Below the pieces are notes generated by a model. It ran no database searches and was not told the DNA's origin. It saw only the letters and a program-made list of their open reading frames with translations. From Candidatus Mediterraneibacter intestinavium (GTDB taxonomy: Bacteria; Bacillota; Clostridia; Lachnospirales; Lachnospiraceae), in assembly GCA_019119205.1 (NCBI GenBank), contig DWXK01000065.1, positions 1-34,407 of the forward strand: DNA of 34,407 nt. Reading direction: 5' to 3'. The stretch's first letter is position 1. Each line of letters starts with the position of its first letter. This document shows, in pieces, positions 1 through 8,025 of this stretch. The position numbers and the translations under genes are program-made.

Positions 1-1811
1 CGCAGCGTATATCCGTAATCCTCCAGCAGTGCAAGCGTATTCGTATATTCCGGATACAGGTATAATTGCGATACATTGATTGGAAAACCGTTACTGAAAT
101 AGGAGTTCCCGGTGTTGTATGAAGGGCCGGTCTTATCTATAGTCTGTTCAGTCTGTTCCGGGTCAGGTATTTGAACAGAGAGTTCACCTATGGGAACAGA
201 GTTTATGAGCGTATCGGCGCTGACATTCAGGATATCTTTTTCATATGCTTCCAGAAGGGCGTTCCGCTGCTCTTTATCCAGTTTCATTTGATCCGGTATA
301 CCATAGATATCGGACAGAGCGATGGATATTACGGAGTTTTTATCAAGGTGGAAGTAAGGAAAGAGCTCTTTTCTGTAGTTCTGATTATCCAGCACCTCTT
401 CCAACGCGGCGGCAGCGTCTTCATATCTGACAGGATACTGCCTCGATACCACCCGTCCGCCTGAGAGTTTATAACGGAATAATGCGTTAATATAATCTGG
501 GTTATCCTGTGCATCGATACCGTTTTCCAGATTTTCGATTCCGGAGCGTGCCAGAGTATAGAGGACATCTGTCTCTTCTTTGGGAGCAAAATATCCAAGC
601 TCGGATTCGAAAGGATATTCAAGATCCGGATAACTAAAATAGTAGCTGAAAGAATCCGGCCGGAAACAGATGGCTTCCACCTTATCTTCGTTCGGTATAT
701 AGGTATCATAACCGAGAAGATCAAACCGGAAGATACACAGAACCGCCATGACGCCGGCAACCGCTATAAGGGAGGATTTCCAGCCTCTGAGGAGCTGTTT
801 CAGATCCAGGGTATATATGAATTCGATCACAGCGCAGAGGATGACAGCTGCCAGGAGACTCAGGAGAAAGATCCATCCGGTACCGTCGAGCAGCATGAGC
901 TTCTGGACCGCAAGGCTGACAAACAGTGCGGTCGGGATGCAGATCAGTACTTTCAGCACAGGAGCAACAGCAGGAAATGCAATGGAATTCCCTGCAGCCT
1001 CTGACGGGTAAATCCGGTAGAGGAGTACCGCACATATGATAAGCAGAGCGGATATAAGTATCGCCGCGGCAGCCGGACCGACATGGAGGCTGCCGGTGGC
1101 CCCCTCTGTGATCAGGGAACTGAACAATTCATAAGGTGAAAGGTAACTGGCAAGTTTCTGAGGCAGTGTGGAGCTCAGATCATAGCTGTAGTAACTCTTG
1201 AAAAAGGCCAGTTCCAGTGAAGAAGCCAGGGCAAATATCATGGTGGGATATACAATTACCGCCAGCGCTGCCAACAGTCCGGTGACAGTCCTTCCCGTTA
1301 CCATAACGGCGAAGACAGAAGCATTATAAATGATAAAAAACGCCAGGATGCCGCCAAGGGCGGCTACAGCAGAATATTGTGCAAGCCGGGCGGTCATAAG
1401 TCCGTTTACCGCGCCTGCTATTATAGTCAGTATACTGCAGATCATATATGGAACAAGAAAGATGATCAGTCCGGACAGGTAGGTTGTGGCAAACCATGTT
1501 GTGCGTTTTACAGGAAGAGAGTGGAAAAAGTCCAGCCTCTCTCTGGAGTGGATATAGCCGAAACCGGTCAGGGCGGTAAGAACGGCTAACACTGCAATCG
1601 CCCCGGCAAGAGAGCGCAGGTTATTCCCGTTTATTAGACCGGGAAAATAAGCGATAAGGTCTGATGCAGAATCTGTGTATGTACTTAGAAAGAGCATTGT
1701 ATAAACAGGCATAGCCAGAAAGAGAACAATGCTTGTCAATGCGAGAAGCCATCCTCTGTGTTTGATGTCCGCACGAATTAGTTTAATGTAAGAAATAGTC
1801 TTTGACGTCAT
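1..1811 (-). CDS. ABC transporter permease with large C-terminal extracytoplasmic region, 3' end cut by window edge
   Basis: The reverse strand stays open from an ATG at 1811 to base 1, giving 603 codons with no stop, so the gene is partial. The protein starts MTSKTISYIKLIRADIKHRG and has several hydrophobic segments: one at about residues 22-40, a series through the middle, and one near residue 350 just before a long hydrophilic tail. This fits a membrane-spanning export permease with an extracytoplasmic tail. The layout resembles Lachnospiraceae ABC permeases annotated with a DUF6449 tail; that family name is from memory. It overlaps the ATPase gene by 29 bp, so the two are very likely co-translated subunits of one transporter. 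The substrate is unknown. YtrA-regulated transporters often respond to cell-envelope stress, which is only a guess here. Confidence 0.85.
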   Translation of the reverse strand, partial: MTSKTISYIKLIRADIKHRGWLLALTSIVLFLAMPVYTMLFLSTYTDSASDLIAYFPGLINGNNLRSLAGAIAVLAVLTALTGFGYIHSRERLDFFHSLPVKRTTWFATTYLSGLIIFLVPYMICSILTIIAGAVNGLMTARLAQYSAVAALGGILAFFIIYNASVFAVMVTGRTVTGLLAALAVIVYPTMIFALASSLELAFFKSYYSYDLSSTLPQKLASYLSPYELFSSLITEGATGSLHVGPAAAAILISALLIICAVLLYRIYPSEAAGNSIAFPAVAPVLKVLICIPTALFVSLAVQKLMLLDGTGWIFLLSLLAAVILCAVIEFIYTLDLKQLLRGWKSSLIAVAGVMAVLCIFRFDLLGYDTYIPNEDKVEAICFRPDSFSYYFSYPDLEYPFESELGYFAPKEETDVLYTLARSGIENLENGIDAQDNPDYINALFRYKLSGGRVVSRQYPVRYEDAAAALEEVLDNQNYRKELFPYFHLDKNSVISIALSDIYGIPDQMKLDKEQRNALLEAYEKDILNVSADTLINSVPIGELSVQIPDPEQTEQTIDKTGPSYNTGNSYFSNGFPINVSQLYLYPEYTNTLALLEDYGYTL

Positions 1812-2688
1812 AACCGGCCACCTCCGTTTCACTGATAAATATTTCCTCGAGAGTAAGAGGCAGAACCTCGATAAACAAAGGGTTCTGCGCTTCTGCAATG
1901 CGCAGGACATCCAAGCGCTCTCCGCGGACTGTGAGAGTCAGCAAAGAACCGGTGCGTTCCAGCTTAACGACGCGCAGGTTTCTTAAAAGTTCCTGCTCGC
2001 GGTGAGCATCCTGAATCACACATTGAAGTTTACAGATATTACATTTGATCTGGTCAAGGTCCTGTGTGAGCAGCAGCTTTCCCTGATGGAGAAGCCCCAC
2101 ATTGTCGCAGATGTCTTCCAGTTCCCTGAGATTGTGGGAAGAGATCACGGGGGTAAAATCCCGGTTCATGATCTCGGCGGCGAACAGGCTTTTGACCGCC
2201 TGGCGCACTACAGGGTCAAGTCCGTCAAATGTCTCATCGCACAACAGATATTTCGTGCCGGCGCACAGACCAAGAAGGATTGACACCTGTTTTTTCATAC
2301 CTTTTGAGAAAGCGTTGATTCTGCGGTTGGTATCCAGATTAAAGATTTTGGTCAGAGAATCGAATTGCTTTCTGTTAAAGGCCGGGTAGACTGTCATATA
2401 GTAATCCCTCATTTCTTTCAGGTCTGCATTCTGAAAAAAGTAGGGAGAGTCAGATAAGAAACAAATCTGGGATTTTATATCCGGGTTTTCGAATACCGGG
2501 TCTCCATCTACAAGGAGTTCTCCGCTGTCAGGACGGATAATCCCGCTGATCATGCGAAGCAGTGTGCTTTTCCCCGCACCGTTTGATCCGATCAGACCGA
2601 ATACCATACCCTCGCGAATCGTGCCGGTTACATGATCTACAGCGTGTATATTGTGAAATGTCTTGTCAAGGTCTTTCAGTTCGATCAT
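1783..2688 (-). CDS. ABC transporter ATP-binding protein (YtrB-like)
   Basis: This 301-residue nucleotide-binding subunit powers the permease encoded just downstream. Visible motifs are Walker A GSNGAGKS at residues 34-41, a signature-like FSKGMKKQ, Walker B LLCDETFDGLD and an H-loop in SSHNL. The signature differs from canonical LSGGQ, as is common in YtrB and other export-type ATPases. A C-terminal extension of about 90 residues follows the core domain. The start codon overlaps the stop of the GntR gene (ATGA), and GGAGGATATCAG lies just ahead as ribosome binding site. The order regulator-ATPase-permease is typical of self-regulated GntR/YtrA transporter operons. The substrate cannot be read from the sequence. 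Confidence 0.93.
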   Translation of the reverse strand: MIELKDLDKTFHNIHAVDHVTGTIREGMVFGLIGSNGAGKSTLLRMISGIIRPDSGELLVDGDPVFENPDIKSQICFLSDSPYFFQNADLKEMRDYYMTVYPAFNRKQFDSLTKIFNLDTNRRINAFSKGMKKQVSILLGLCAGTKYLLCDETFDGLDPVVRQAVKSLFAAEIMNRDFTPVISSHNLRELEDICDNVGLLHQGKLLLTQDLDQIKCNICKLQCVIQDAHREQELLRNLRVVKLERTGSLLTLTVRGERLDVLRIAEAQNPLFIEVLPLTLEEIFISETEVAGYDVKDYFLH

Positions 2689-3059
2689 CTGATATCCTCC
2701 TCCTGATACAGTCCATCCAGGACTGTAATGTATTCTGAACGTGTAATTCCAAGTTCTTTGCCCTGCCTGAGAAGCTGACGGATCTCTTCCAGCAGGGAAT
2801 GTTTTTTATTTTCTGCAAGTTTTGCAGTGTCCGATACATAATTACCGCGTCCTCTGACCGGATAGATATAGCCTTGCTGTTCCAACAGTGCAAAGGCTTT
2901 CTGTATAGTGTTCGGATTGATGGAAAGCTCCACAGCGAGGGAGCGCACAGAGGGCATCTGGCTGCCCGGGGGCAGCGCTCCTCTCAGGATCAAAGCTTGG
3001 AAACGCTCTGCAATCTGCTCGTAAAGCGGCAGTTTGCTTTGATAGTCGATTGTGATCAT
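2685..3059 (-). CDS. GntR family transcriptional regulator, YtrA subfamily
   Basis: This 124-residue protein starts MITIDYQSKLPLYEQIAERF and carries an N-terminal winged helix-turn-helix, with PPGSQMPSVRSLAVELSINP and NTIQKAFALLEQQGYIYPVRGRG as the recognisable GntR core. It is too short for a ligand-binding domain and instead has a short C-terminal helical tail, as in the YtrA subfamily. A longer reading frame reaches 3146 but would start inside the promoter. The ATG at 3059 is preceded by AGAGGGATACT and matches where family members begin. It is first in the operon and lies next to a palindrome covering the probable transcription start, so it probably represses its own operon. Confidence 0.92.
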   Translation of the reverse strand: MITIDYQSKLPLYEQIAERFQALILRGALPPGSQMPSVRSLAVELSINPNTIQKAFALLEQQGYIYPVRGRGNYVSDTAKLAENKKHSLLEEIRQLLRQGKELGITRSEYITVLDGLYQEEDIR

Positions 3060-3092
3060 AGTATCCCTCTTCTTTTTATATAACTGTTTGAA

Positions 3093-3115
3093 GTGTACTA
3101 ATGCTAATAGTACAC
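3093..3115. promoter_or_regulatory. Probable GntR/YtrA operator
   Basis: A perfect inverted repeat, GTGTACTA, 7-base spacer, TAGTACAC, sits immediately downstream of the -10 of the reverse promoter, over the probable start of transcription. YtrA-type regulators bind palindromes with similar TGTAC/GTACA halves in their own promoters. That this GntR protein binds here is inferred from position and symmetry. Confidence 0.7.
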
Positions 3116-3117
3116 TT

Positions 3118-3146
3118 AACATACCATAGAAGATATGGAAAGTCAA
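3118..3146 (-). promoter_or_regulatory. Promoter of the GntR-ABC operon
   Basis: On the reverse strand, -35 TTGACT (3141-3146), a 17-bp spacer and -10 TATGTT (3118-3123) form a good sigma-A type promoter. The palindromic operator follows directly. Confidence 0.7.
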
Positions 3147-3173
3147 TATTGATGAAATTCGTTGATGTTTATC

Positions 3174-3202
3174 TTGTGAATCCGGAAGAATAGTGGTATG
3201 AT
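3174..3202 (+). promoter_or_regulatory. Promoter of the folate operon
   Basis: -35 TTGTGA (3174-3179), a 17-bp spacer and -10 TATGAT (3197-3202) lie about 75 bp ahead of the folC start codon. It is divergent from the GntR promoter. Confidence 0.6.
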
Positions 3203-3211
3203 GTACATCGT

Positions 3212-3238
3212 CGTAAAGGGTTAGAAGATCCCTTTACG
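3212..3238 (+). promoter_or_regulatory. 5' leader hairpin of the folate operon
   Basis: A perfect 9-bp stem (CGTAAAGGG / CCCTTTACG) with a 9-base loop lies at or within a few bases of the predicted 5' end of the fol transcript. No U-tract follows, so it is not a terminator. It could stabilise the 5' end or be a regulatory element. It lacks the size and layout of a tetrahydrofolate riboswitch. Confidence 0.5.
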
Positions 3239-3277
3239 AGGAAACACAAACAGAATACGGAAAGGAAACGAAAGAAC

Positions 3278-4663
3278 GTGACCTATAGAGAAGCAAGGGT
3301 ATATTTGGACGAGATGTCGAAATACGGAAGTGTACTTGGCTTGGAGACGATTCGAGGTCTGTTGCGTGAACTTGGGAATCCCCAGGATGACTTGAAGTTC
3401 ATACATATTGCAGGAACGAATGGCAAGGGATCTGTGCTTGCATACACTTCGACGATACTGAGTGAGGCAGGATACAGGACCGGGCGGTATGTTTCACCGA
3501 CAGTGGTTTCCTATCTGGAACGGATCCAGGTAGACGGAAGCTGGATCCCGGAAGAGAAATTTGCGGATCTGACAGAGAGAGTAAGAGATGCTATCGCCCG
3601 AATGGAAGCGGCAGGGGAACATTCGCCCACCGTGTTTGAAGCAGAAACGGCGATAGCGTTTTTATATTATAAGGAAATGAAGTGCGACTTTGTGGTCCTT
3701 GAAGCGGGGCTGGGCGGAGAACTGGACGCTACGAACATCGTAAAGAATACAGTATGCGCCGTCTTTACCAGCATCAGCCGGGATCATATCGGAGTGCTGG
3801 GAGACACACTGGAAGAGATCGCGGAAAATAAAGCGGGGATCATCAAGCCGGGCAGCGCGGTCGTCTCCGCAGTGCAGAAACCCGAAGTGACACAGATCCT
3901 CAAAGCGCGGGCAGCGCGGTACGGTCTGGAGCTTGCGCAGGCGGGATATGTTGACATCATCAAGGAAGATTTCCGGGGGGTTCGGTTTTCTTATAAAGAG
4001 TTCGGGGAACTTTACAGCCCTCTGGCAGGAAAGAGTCAGATCACAAATGCGGCGGCGGCGCTGGAGGTGATCCGGATGCTGAGGAGACTTGGCTGCAGGA
4101 TCAGTGCGGAAGCAGTGGAGAAGGGCATCGCCCACACTGTGTGGCAGGGAAGGTTTTCCTGCGTGATGGACCGCCCGGTGTTTCTCCTGGACGGAGCCCA
4201 CAATGAGGATGCAGCACTTCGGCTGCGGGAATCGGTAGAGGCCTATTTTCCGGAGAAGAAGCTGATCTGCATCATGGGCGTTTTTAAGGATAAAGAGTAT
4301 GAAAAGATCACAGATATCATGTGCCCCCTGGCCTCCTCCGTACATACGGTGAGCCTGCCGGACAGAAAACGGACTCTGCCGGCTTCGGAACTGGCACGGA
4401 CCGTTCGGGGCAGATGCCCGGAGATAAAAGTAAAAGAGGATGAGAGCGTGGAACAGGCTGTCCATGAAGCTCTGGAAGAAGCCGTCGAAGAGGATGTGAT
4501 CCTGGCGTTCGGCTCTCTGTCCTACCTGGAACAGGTGAAAGAAGCGCTGGACAGAGAAACGGCAGAATGGGAAGAGAAGGAACGGATGAATGCAGGACCG
4601 GATCCCGAGCCATCGGGTCGGGGACTGGAAATGCAGCAACAGAAAAGAGGGATACGAAAATGA
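3278..4663 (+). CDS. folC: Bifunctional folylpolyglutamate synthase / dihydrofolate synthase
   Basis: This 461-residue cytoplasmic Mur-ligase-type enzyme adds glutamate to dihydropteroate and to folates using ATP. The ATP-binding loop is [11 protein letters not shown] at about residues 42-52, followed by a typical FolC core: [28 protein letters not shown], the Mur-ligase [20 protein letters not shown] segment and [10 protein letters not shown]. The start is GTG at 3278 with AAGGAAA a little upstream. It is longer than the usual roughly 430 residues because of a charged tail after residue 430. The stop overlaps the folE start (ATGA), so it leads a folate biosynthesis operon. Confidence 0.95.
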   Translation: MTYREARVYLDEMSKYGSVLGLETIRGLLRELGNPQDDLKFIHIAGTNGKGSVLAYTSTILSEAGYRTGRYVSPTVVSYLERIQVDGSWIPEEKFADLTERVRDAIARMEAAGEHSPTVFEAETAIAFLYYKEMKCDFVVLEAGLGGELDATNIVKNTVCAVFTSISRDHIGVLGDTLEEIAENKAGIIKPGSAVVSAVQKPEVTQILKARAARYGLELAQAGYVDIIKEDFRGVRFSYKEFGELYSPLAGKSQITNAAAALEVIRMLRRLGCRISAEAVEKGIAHTVWQGRFSCVMDRPVFLLDGAHNEDAALRLRESVEAYFPEKKLICIMGVFKDKEYEKITDIMCPLASSVHTVSLPDRKRTLPASELARTVRGRCPEIKVKEDESVEQAVHEALEEAVEEDVILAFGSLSYLEQVKEALDRETAEWEEKERMNAGPDPEPSGRGLEMQQQKRGIRK

Positions 4664-5217
4664 CAGATCAGAAAAAAATCAGGCAGGCGGTCCGCCTCTT
4701 CCTGGAGGGGATCGGCGAGGATCCGGAGCGGGAAGGCTTAAAGGATACTCCGGACCGGATCGCCCGGATGTGTGGAGAGATATATGGCGGGATGGACGAG
4801 GATGCGGGGATGCATCTGTGCAGGACCTTCTCTGTGGATAACAGTGAGATGGTGGTGGAAAAAGATATCACATTTTACTCTATGTGTGAACATCATGCGC
4901 TGCCGTTTTACGGAAAAGCACATATCGCGTATATCCCGGACGGGAAAGTCGTGGGACTGAGCAAGCTGGCAAGGACGGTGGAAGTCTATGCGAGAAGGCT
5001 TCAGATCCAGGAACAGCTGACCGGGCAGATCGCGGATGCACTGATGGAATATATGCAGCCAAAAGGCGCCATTGTCATGCTGGAAGCAGAGCATATGTGC
5101 ATGACAATGCGGGGCATTAAAAAGCCGGGGAGCCGGACCGTCACGCTGGCGAGAAGAGGCGTGTTCGAGACGGATCCTGCGCTGGAAGAACGGTTTTTCC
5201 GTATGCTGGAAAGATGA
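4660..5217 (+). CDS. folE: GTP cyclohydrolase I
   Basis: This 185-residue enzyme converts GTP to 7,8-dihydroneopterin triphosphate, the first step of pterin synthesis. Zinc ligands match the family: Cys76 and His79 in the CEHH motif and Cys147 in EHMCM. The [20 protein letters not shown] segment is also diagnostic. An upstream in-frame start would add 31 residues of folC-overlapping sequence, but the ATG at 4660 has AGAGGG upstream and gives the normal family length, so it is preferred. It overlaps folC by 4 bases. Confidence 0.96.
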   Translation: MTDQKKIRQAVRLFLEGIGEDPEREGLKDTPDRIARMCGEIYGGMDEDAGMHLCRTFSVDNSEMVVEKDITFYSMCEHHALPFYGKAHIAYIPDGKVVGLSKLARTVEVYARRLQIQEQLTGQIADALMEYMQPKGAIVMLEAEHMCMTMRGIKKPGSRTVTLARRGVFETDPALEERFFRMLER

Positions 5218-5271
5218 TGCCGGAGGATGGCGCTTTTAAAATGCGATAAGATAAGCGAGGGAGAACGTGTG

Positions 5272-5763
5272 ATGGAGAGAGTCAATGCCATTTGGGATCA
5301 TCCGATATATCAGGCATATTACAGGAAGCTTGAGCAGCTGGAAAAGGACAGGATCTTCTGCCGGCATCAGATGATACATCTCCTGGATGTGGCGAGGATC
5401 GCATATATCCGGAATCTGGAGGACGGCCTGGGATTTTCAAAGGAGCTGGTCTACGCTGCGGCGATCCTTCACGATATAGGAAAGTCGCTGCAGTATGAGG
5501 AGAAGATCCCTCATGAACTTGTAGGAGTGGCCATCGCAGATCAGATCCTCTCAGGGCTTCCGGAGGAGGTAACTTTTACAGAAGAGGAGAAAGATCAGAT
5601 CCTGACTGCGATAAAAGGACACAGAAGGCTCCGGGAAGATGCAGAGCCTCTGGAGCGGCTCCTGTACGAGAGCGACAAGGCGTCCAGGATGTGCTTTGCC
5701 TGTCCGGCGGAGGCAGAGTGCGACTGGAGCAAAGAAAAAAAGAATATGGAGATCAAGGTATGA
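5272..5763 (+). CDS. HD-domain phosphohydrolase in the folate operon
   Basis: This 163-residue protein carries an HD metal-dependent hydrolase signature: His32 (CRHQMIHLLDVARI), the His67-Asp68 pair in AAAILHDIGKSL, and downstream His81. The C-terminus contains a CFACPAEAECDW cysteine cluster. The chosen ATG at 5272 has GAGGGAG eight bases upstream; an earlier ATG at 5227 is possible but has no properly spaced ribosome binding site. It sits between folE and folP and overlaps folP by 4 bases, so a role in pterin or folate metabolism is likely. No Nudix-type dihydroneopterin triphosphate pyrophosphatase is present, so this protein is a candidate for dephosphorylating that intermediate. This is inference; HD proteins also hydrolyse many other nucleotides. 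Confidence 0.85.
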   Translation: MERVNAIWDHPIYQAYYRKLEQLEKDRIFCRHQMIHLLDVARIAYIRNLEDGLGFSKELVYAAAILHDIGKSLQYEEKIPHELVGVAIADQILSGLPEEVTFTEEEKDQILTAIKGHRRLREDAEPLERLLYESDKASRMCFACPAEAECDWSKEKKNMEIKV

Positions 5764-6575
5764 ACATAGGCGGAAAACAGTTTGACACAGAAAATAATAC
5801 CTATATCATGGGAATCCTGAACGTAACACCGGATTCTTTTTCTGACGGAGGAAAGTATAACAACATGGATGCGGCGCTGCGCCACGCAGAACAGATGGTG
5901 CGGGAAGGAGCCGACATCCTTGATGTGGGCGGGGAGTCTACCCGGCCGGGACATATCCAGATCACGGATGAAGAGGAAGCGGCGCGTGTGGTGCCGGTGA
6001 TCCGGGCACTCAAAAAAGAGTTTGATGTGCCTGTATCCATTGATACTTACAAGAGCCGGGTGGCGGAGGCTGCCCTGGATGCAGGCGCAGATCTTGTAAA
6101 TGATATCTGGGGACTGAAGTACGATGGCAGGATGGCAGAGGTCATCGCCGGATATCACGCGGCGTGCTGCCTGATGCATAACAGAGATATGGCTGAATAT
6201 AGAGAGTTCCTTACGGATTTTATGGAAGATATGCGGGAGTGTGTGCGCCTGGCAGAAAATGCCGGTATCCGGAAGGACGGGATCATCCTGGACCCGGGCG
6301 TGGGATTTGGAAAAACATATGAGATGAACCTGGAGATCATTGACAGACTGGAGATCATGCATGAACTGGGATATCCGGTCCTTCTGGGGACTTCCAGAAA
6401 ATCCGTGATCGGGCTGACACTGGACCTGCCGGCAGACCAGAGAGAGGAAGGAACGCTGGTGACAACAGTTTACGGAGTGCAGAAGGGATGCGCCTTTGTG
6501 CGCGTCCATGACGTGGAGAAGAATAAGAGAGCCATCCGGATGACAAAGGCGCTGATGAGAGAACACAGCCTGTAA
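5760..6575 (+). CDS. folP: Dihydropteroate synthase
   Basis: This 271-residue TIM-barrel enzyme joins p-aminobenzoate to the pterin pyrophosphate and is the target of sulfonamides. Diagnostic segments are MGILNVTPDSFSDGG (residues 17-31), ILDVGGESTRPG, PVSIDTYKSRVA, VNDIWG, ILDPGVGFGKT and LLGTSRKSVIG. A longer frame opens at 5691 inside the HD gene, but the ATG at 5760 (MNIGGKQF) gives the usual length and a 4-base overlap with the upstream stop. It is part of the fol operon. Confidence 0.96.
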   Translation: MNIGGKQFDTENNTYIMGILNVTPDSFSDGGKYNNMDAALRHAEQMVREGADILDVGGESTRPGHIQITDEEEAARVVPVIRALKKEFDVPVSIDTYKSRVAEAALDAGADLVNDIWGLKYDGRMAEVIAGYHAACCLMHNRDMAEYREFLTDFMEDMRECVRLAENAGIRKDGIILDPGVGFGKTYEMNLEIIDRLEIMHELGYPVLLGTSRKSVIGLTLDLPADQREEGTLVTTVYGVQKGCAFVRVHDVEKNKRAIRMTKALMREHSL

Positions 6576-6643
6576 AAGGGGTGTGTCAGCAGTTAGGACA
6601 GGATGTCGGAGAACTATTTAGAAAGTATGAGGTGTTTATTACA

Positions 6644-7465
6644 ATGGGGCTGGATGAGATCAGGATCGAGGATCTGGAAGTGTTTGCAAATCATGGTGTC
6701 TTTCCCGAGGAAAATGTGCTCGGGCAGAAATTTCTGGTGACAGCAGTGCTTTATACGGACACAAGGAAGGCTGGGAAGACGGATGACCTTACCGCTTCCA
6801 TCCATTATGGAGAGGTGAGCGCATTTATAGAGCGTTATCTGCGGGAGCATACTTTTCAGCTCCTTGAGAGGGCGGCAGAGAGTCTTGCGGAGAAGATGCT
6901 CCTTTCCTATCCTCTGCTCAGAAAAGTCAGGCTTACGATCAAGAAGCCCTGGGCTCCGGTAAAACTCCCGCTGAAGACGGTGGGCGTGACCATCGAGCGG
7001 GGGTGGCACACGGCATACATCGCTCTGGGATCTAATATGGGAGACCGGAAAGCATATCTGGATCAGGCGGTGAAAGCACTGGATGACAGGGCGGATTCCC
7101 GTGTGGAGAAGGTGTCCGGATTTATCGAGACGCCGCCTTACGGTGTGACCGATCAGGCAGATTTCCTCAACGGGTGCCTGAAGTTAAAGACTCTTCTGTA
7201 TCCGGGAGAACTTCTGGAAGAACTGGGCCGGATCGAAAAGGATGCCGGACGGGAACGTATCATACACTGGGGACCAAGGACGCTGGATTTGGACATCATC
7301 TTTTACGATGATCTGGTCTGGGAGGAAGACGAGCTGTGCATCCCCCACGTGGAAATGCATAAGAGAAGGTTTGTGCTGGAACCGCTCTCGGAGATCGCGC
7401 CGTATAAGAGACATCCGGTGTATGGAAAAACAGTGAAGGAGATGCTCGCGGAGCTGGCGGAGTGA
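6644..7465 (+). CDS. folK: Fused dihydroneopterin aldolase / HPPK
   Basis: This is a bifunctional FolB-FolK fusion of 273 residues. Residues 1-118 are dihydroneopterin aldolase (ANHGVFPEE with Glu22, and LTIKKPWAPVKLPL with the catalytic Lys at 100/101), which makes 6-hydroxymethyldihydropterin. Residues 123-273 are 6-hydroxymethyldihydropterin pyrophosphokinase (YIALGSNMGDR, then WGPRTLDLDIIFYDD), which activates it for FolP. The ATG at 6644 has GAGGTG nine bases upstream; a GTG at 6581 would add 21 unlikely residues. The fusion lets two consecutive reactions occur on one chain. The last codons lie inside the outer arm of a long palindrome. Confidence 0.95.
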   Translation: MGLDEIRIEDLEVFANHGVFPEENVLGQKFLVTAVLYTDTRKAGKTDDLTASIHYGEVSAFIERYLREHTFQLLERAAESLAEKMLLSYPLLRKVRLTIKKPWAPVKLPLKTVGVTIERGWHTAYIALGSNMGDRKAYLDQAVKALDDRADSRVEKVSGFIETPPYGVTDQADFLNGCLKLKTLLYPGELLEELGRIEKDAGRERIIHWGPRTLDLDIIFYDDLVWEEDELCIPHVEMHKRRFVLEPLSEIAPYKRHPVYGKTVKEMLAELAE

Positions 7466-7635
7466 GGGGGACCACCGTCCGCCTAAGAGGTGTGCTGTCT
7501 GCGGGCACGCTCCCGCTCGGAAAACAATGCAGCGGACACGTAAGAGCGCAAAGGACGCGCTCTAAGTGCCGGCATTGTTTTAACGGCCCTTAGACAGCAC
7601 ACCTTTTAGGCTGGGCTGTTCCCTCACTCCGGCAG
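7454..7635. repeat. Palindromic element R1, copy A
   Basis: A 182-bp nested imperfect palindrome. The outer arms are 7454-7468 and 7621-7635 (14 of 15 pair). Next are 7481-7500 with 7591-7610 (19 of 20 pair, the odd one a G-U), then AAAACAATGC (7521-7530) with GCATTGTTTT. The tip is AGAGCGC, loop AAAGGAC, GCGCTCT (7543-7563). The core 7529-7573 is identical to copy B over 45 bases. The left arm includes the folK stop codon. Function unknown: it could be a structured RNA, a 3'-end element or a non-autonomous mobile palindrome. Confidence 0.85.
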
Positions 7636-7650
7636 TTCGCGGGGCAGTCC

Positions 7651-7686
7651 GGGAGGACGCGCCCGGAGGGCGCTGCTCCCTGGGGA
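7651..7686 (+). repeat. Short palindrome R2, copy A
   Basis: Hairpin GGGAG ... GCGCCC, 3-base loop, GGGCGC ... CTCCC followed by TGGG. Near-identical units occur at 27815-27849 (same strand) and 13226-13259 (opposite strand), each near an R1 copy. Confidence 0.75.
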
Positions 7687-7688
7687 GG

Positions 7689-7718
7689 GGATGCGTGGCC
7701 CCTGCGGGGCGCGCATCC
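7689..7718. repeat. Small GC-rich hairpin
   Basis: GGATGCG pairs with CGCATCC around an inner GCCCC / GGGGC stem with a 3-base loop. No copies of it were noticed elsewhere in the window. It lies between R2 and the next long palindrome. Confidence 0.45.
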
Positions 7719-7731
7719 ATGGAAAGAGAGT

Positions 7732-7942
7732 GGGAGAGGGGGTGGGGCGTGGCAGGTGACTTTGGAGGAATCCCTGGAAATAGTTGGAGCTCTGGGCTCT
7801 GGCGTTAAACATTACAATGGCGCTTGTTTGAGGCGAAGACGAGTTGTGCCATTGTAATGTTTGTTTTTAGCCAGAGAACAGAGCTCCTAGTATTTCCGGG
7901 ATTCTGGAACGGAACCTGAAACGTCCCGCGCCCTCTCTCCCC
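7732..7942. repeat. Long palindrome R3
   Basis: A 211-bp imperfect palindrome with a core different from R1. A perfect 15-bp inner stem (AAACATTACAATGGC at 7807-7821 with its complement at 7848-7862) encloses 26 bases. Further out, 7768-7800 pairs imperfectly with 7871-7904, and the G-rich left end pairs with the C-rich right end. It fills most of the gap between the convergent fol and aroA transcripts. Confidence 0.7.
7807..7868 (+). terminator. Terminator-like core of R3
   Basis: On the plus strand the 15-bp perfect stem is followed at once by GTTTTT, as in an intrinsic terminator. It would end readthrough from the folate operon. The 26-base loop is longer than usual. Confidence 0.5.
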
Positions 7943-8025
7943 AAATACGTCTTGAAAGTATTCTCCTTCCGCGGTTTTCGGATGGCGGTTTTCGGACGCT
8001 GACCTTATCAGTCCCGGAAGGTTTC

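Noticed and set aside
329-1035. Two minus-strand open frames inside the first gene
   Set aside because: They are in different frames from the permease, which is open through the whole region and gives a coherent membrane protein.
3203-3277. Tetrahydrofolate riboswitch ahead of folC
   Set aside because: The leader is only about 70 bases and shows one simple hairpin, not the folded multi-helix layout of that riboswitch.
3662-4639. 325-residue minus-strand frame opposite folC
   Set aside because: No ribosome binding site or family features, and the opposite strand encodes an unmistakable FolC.
7971-7997. 12-base direct repeat (GCGGTTTTCGGA twice) as CRISPR or iteron
   Set aside because: Only two units with a 3-base gap and no further copies; probably slippage in GC-rich intergenic DNA.
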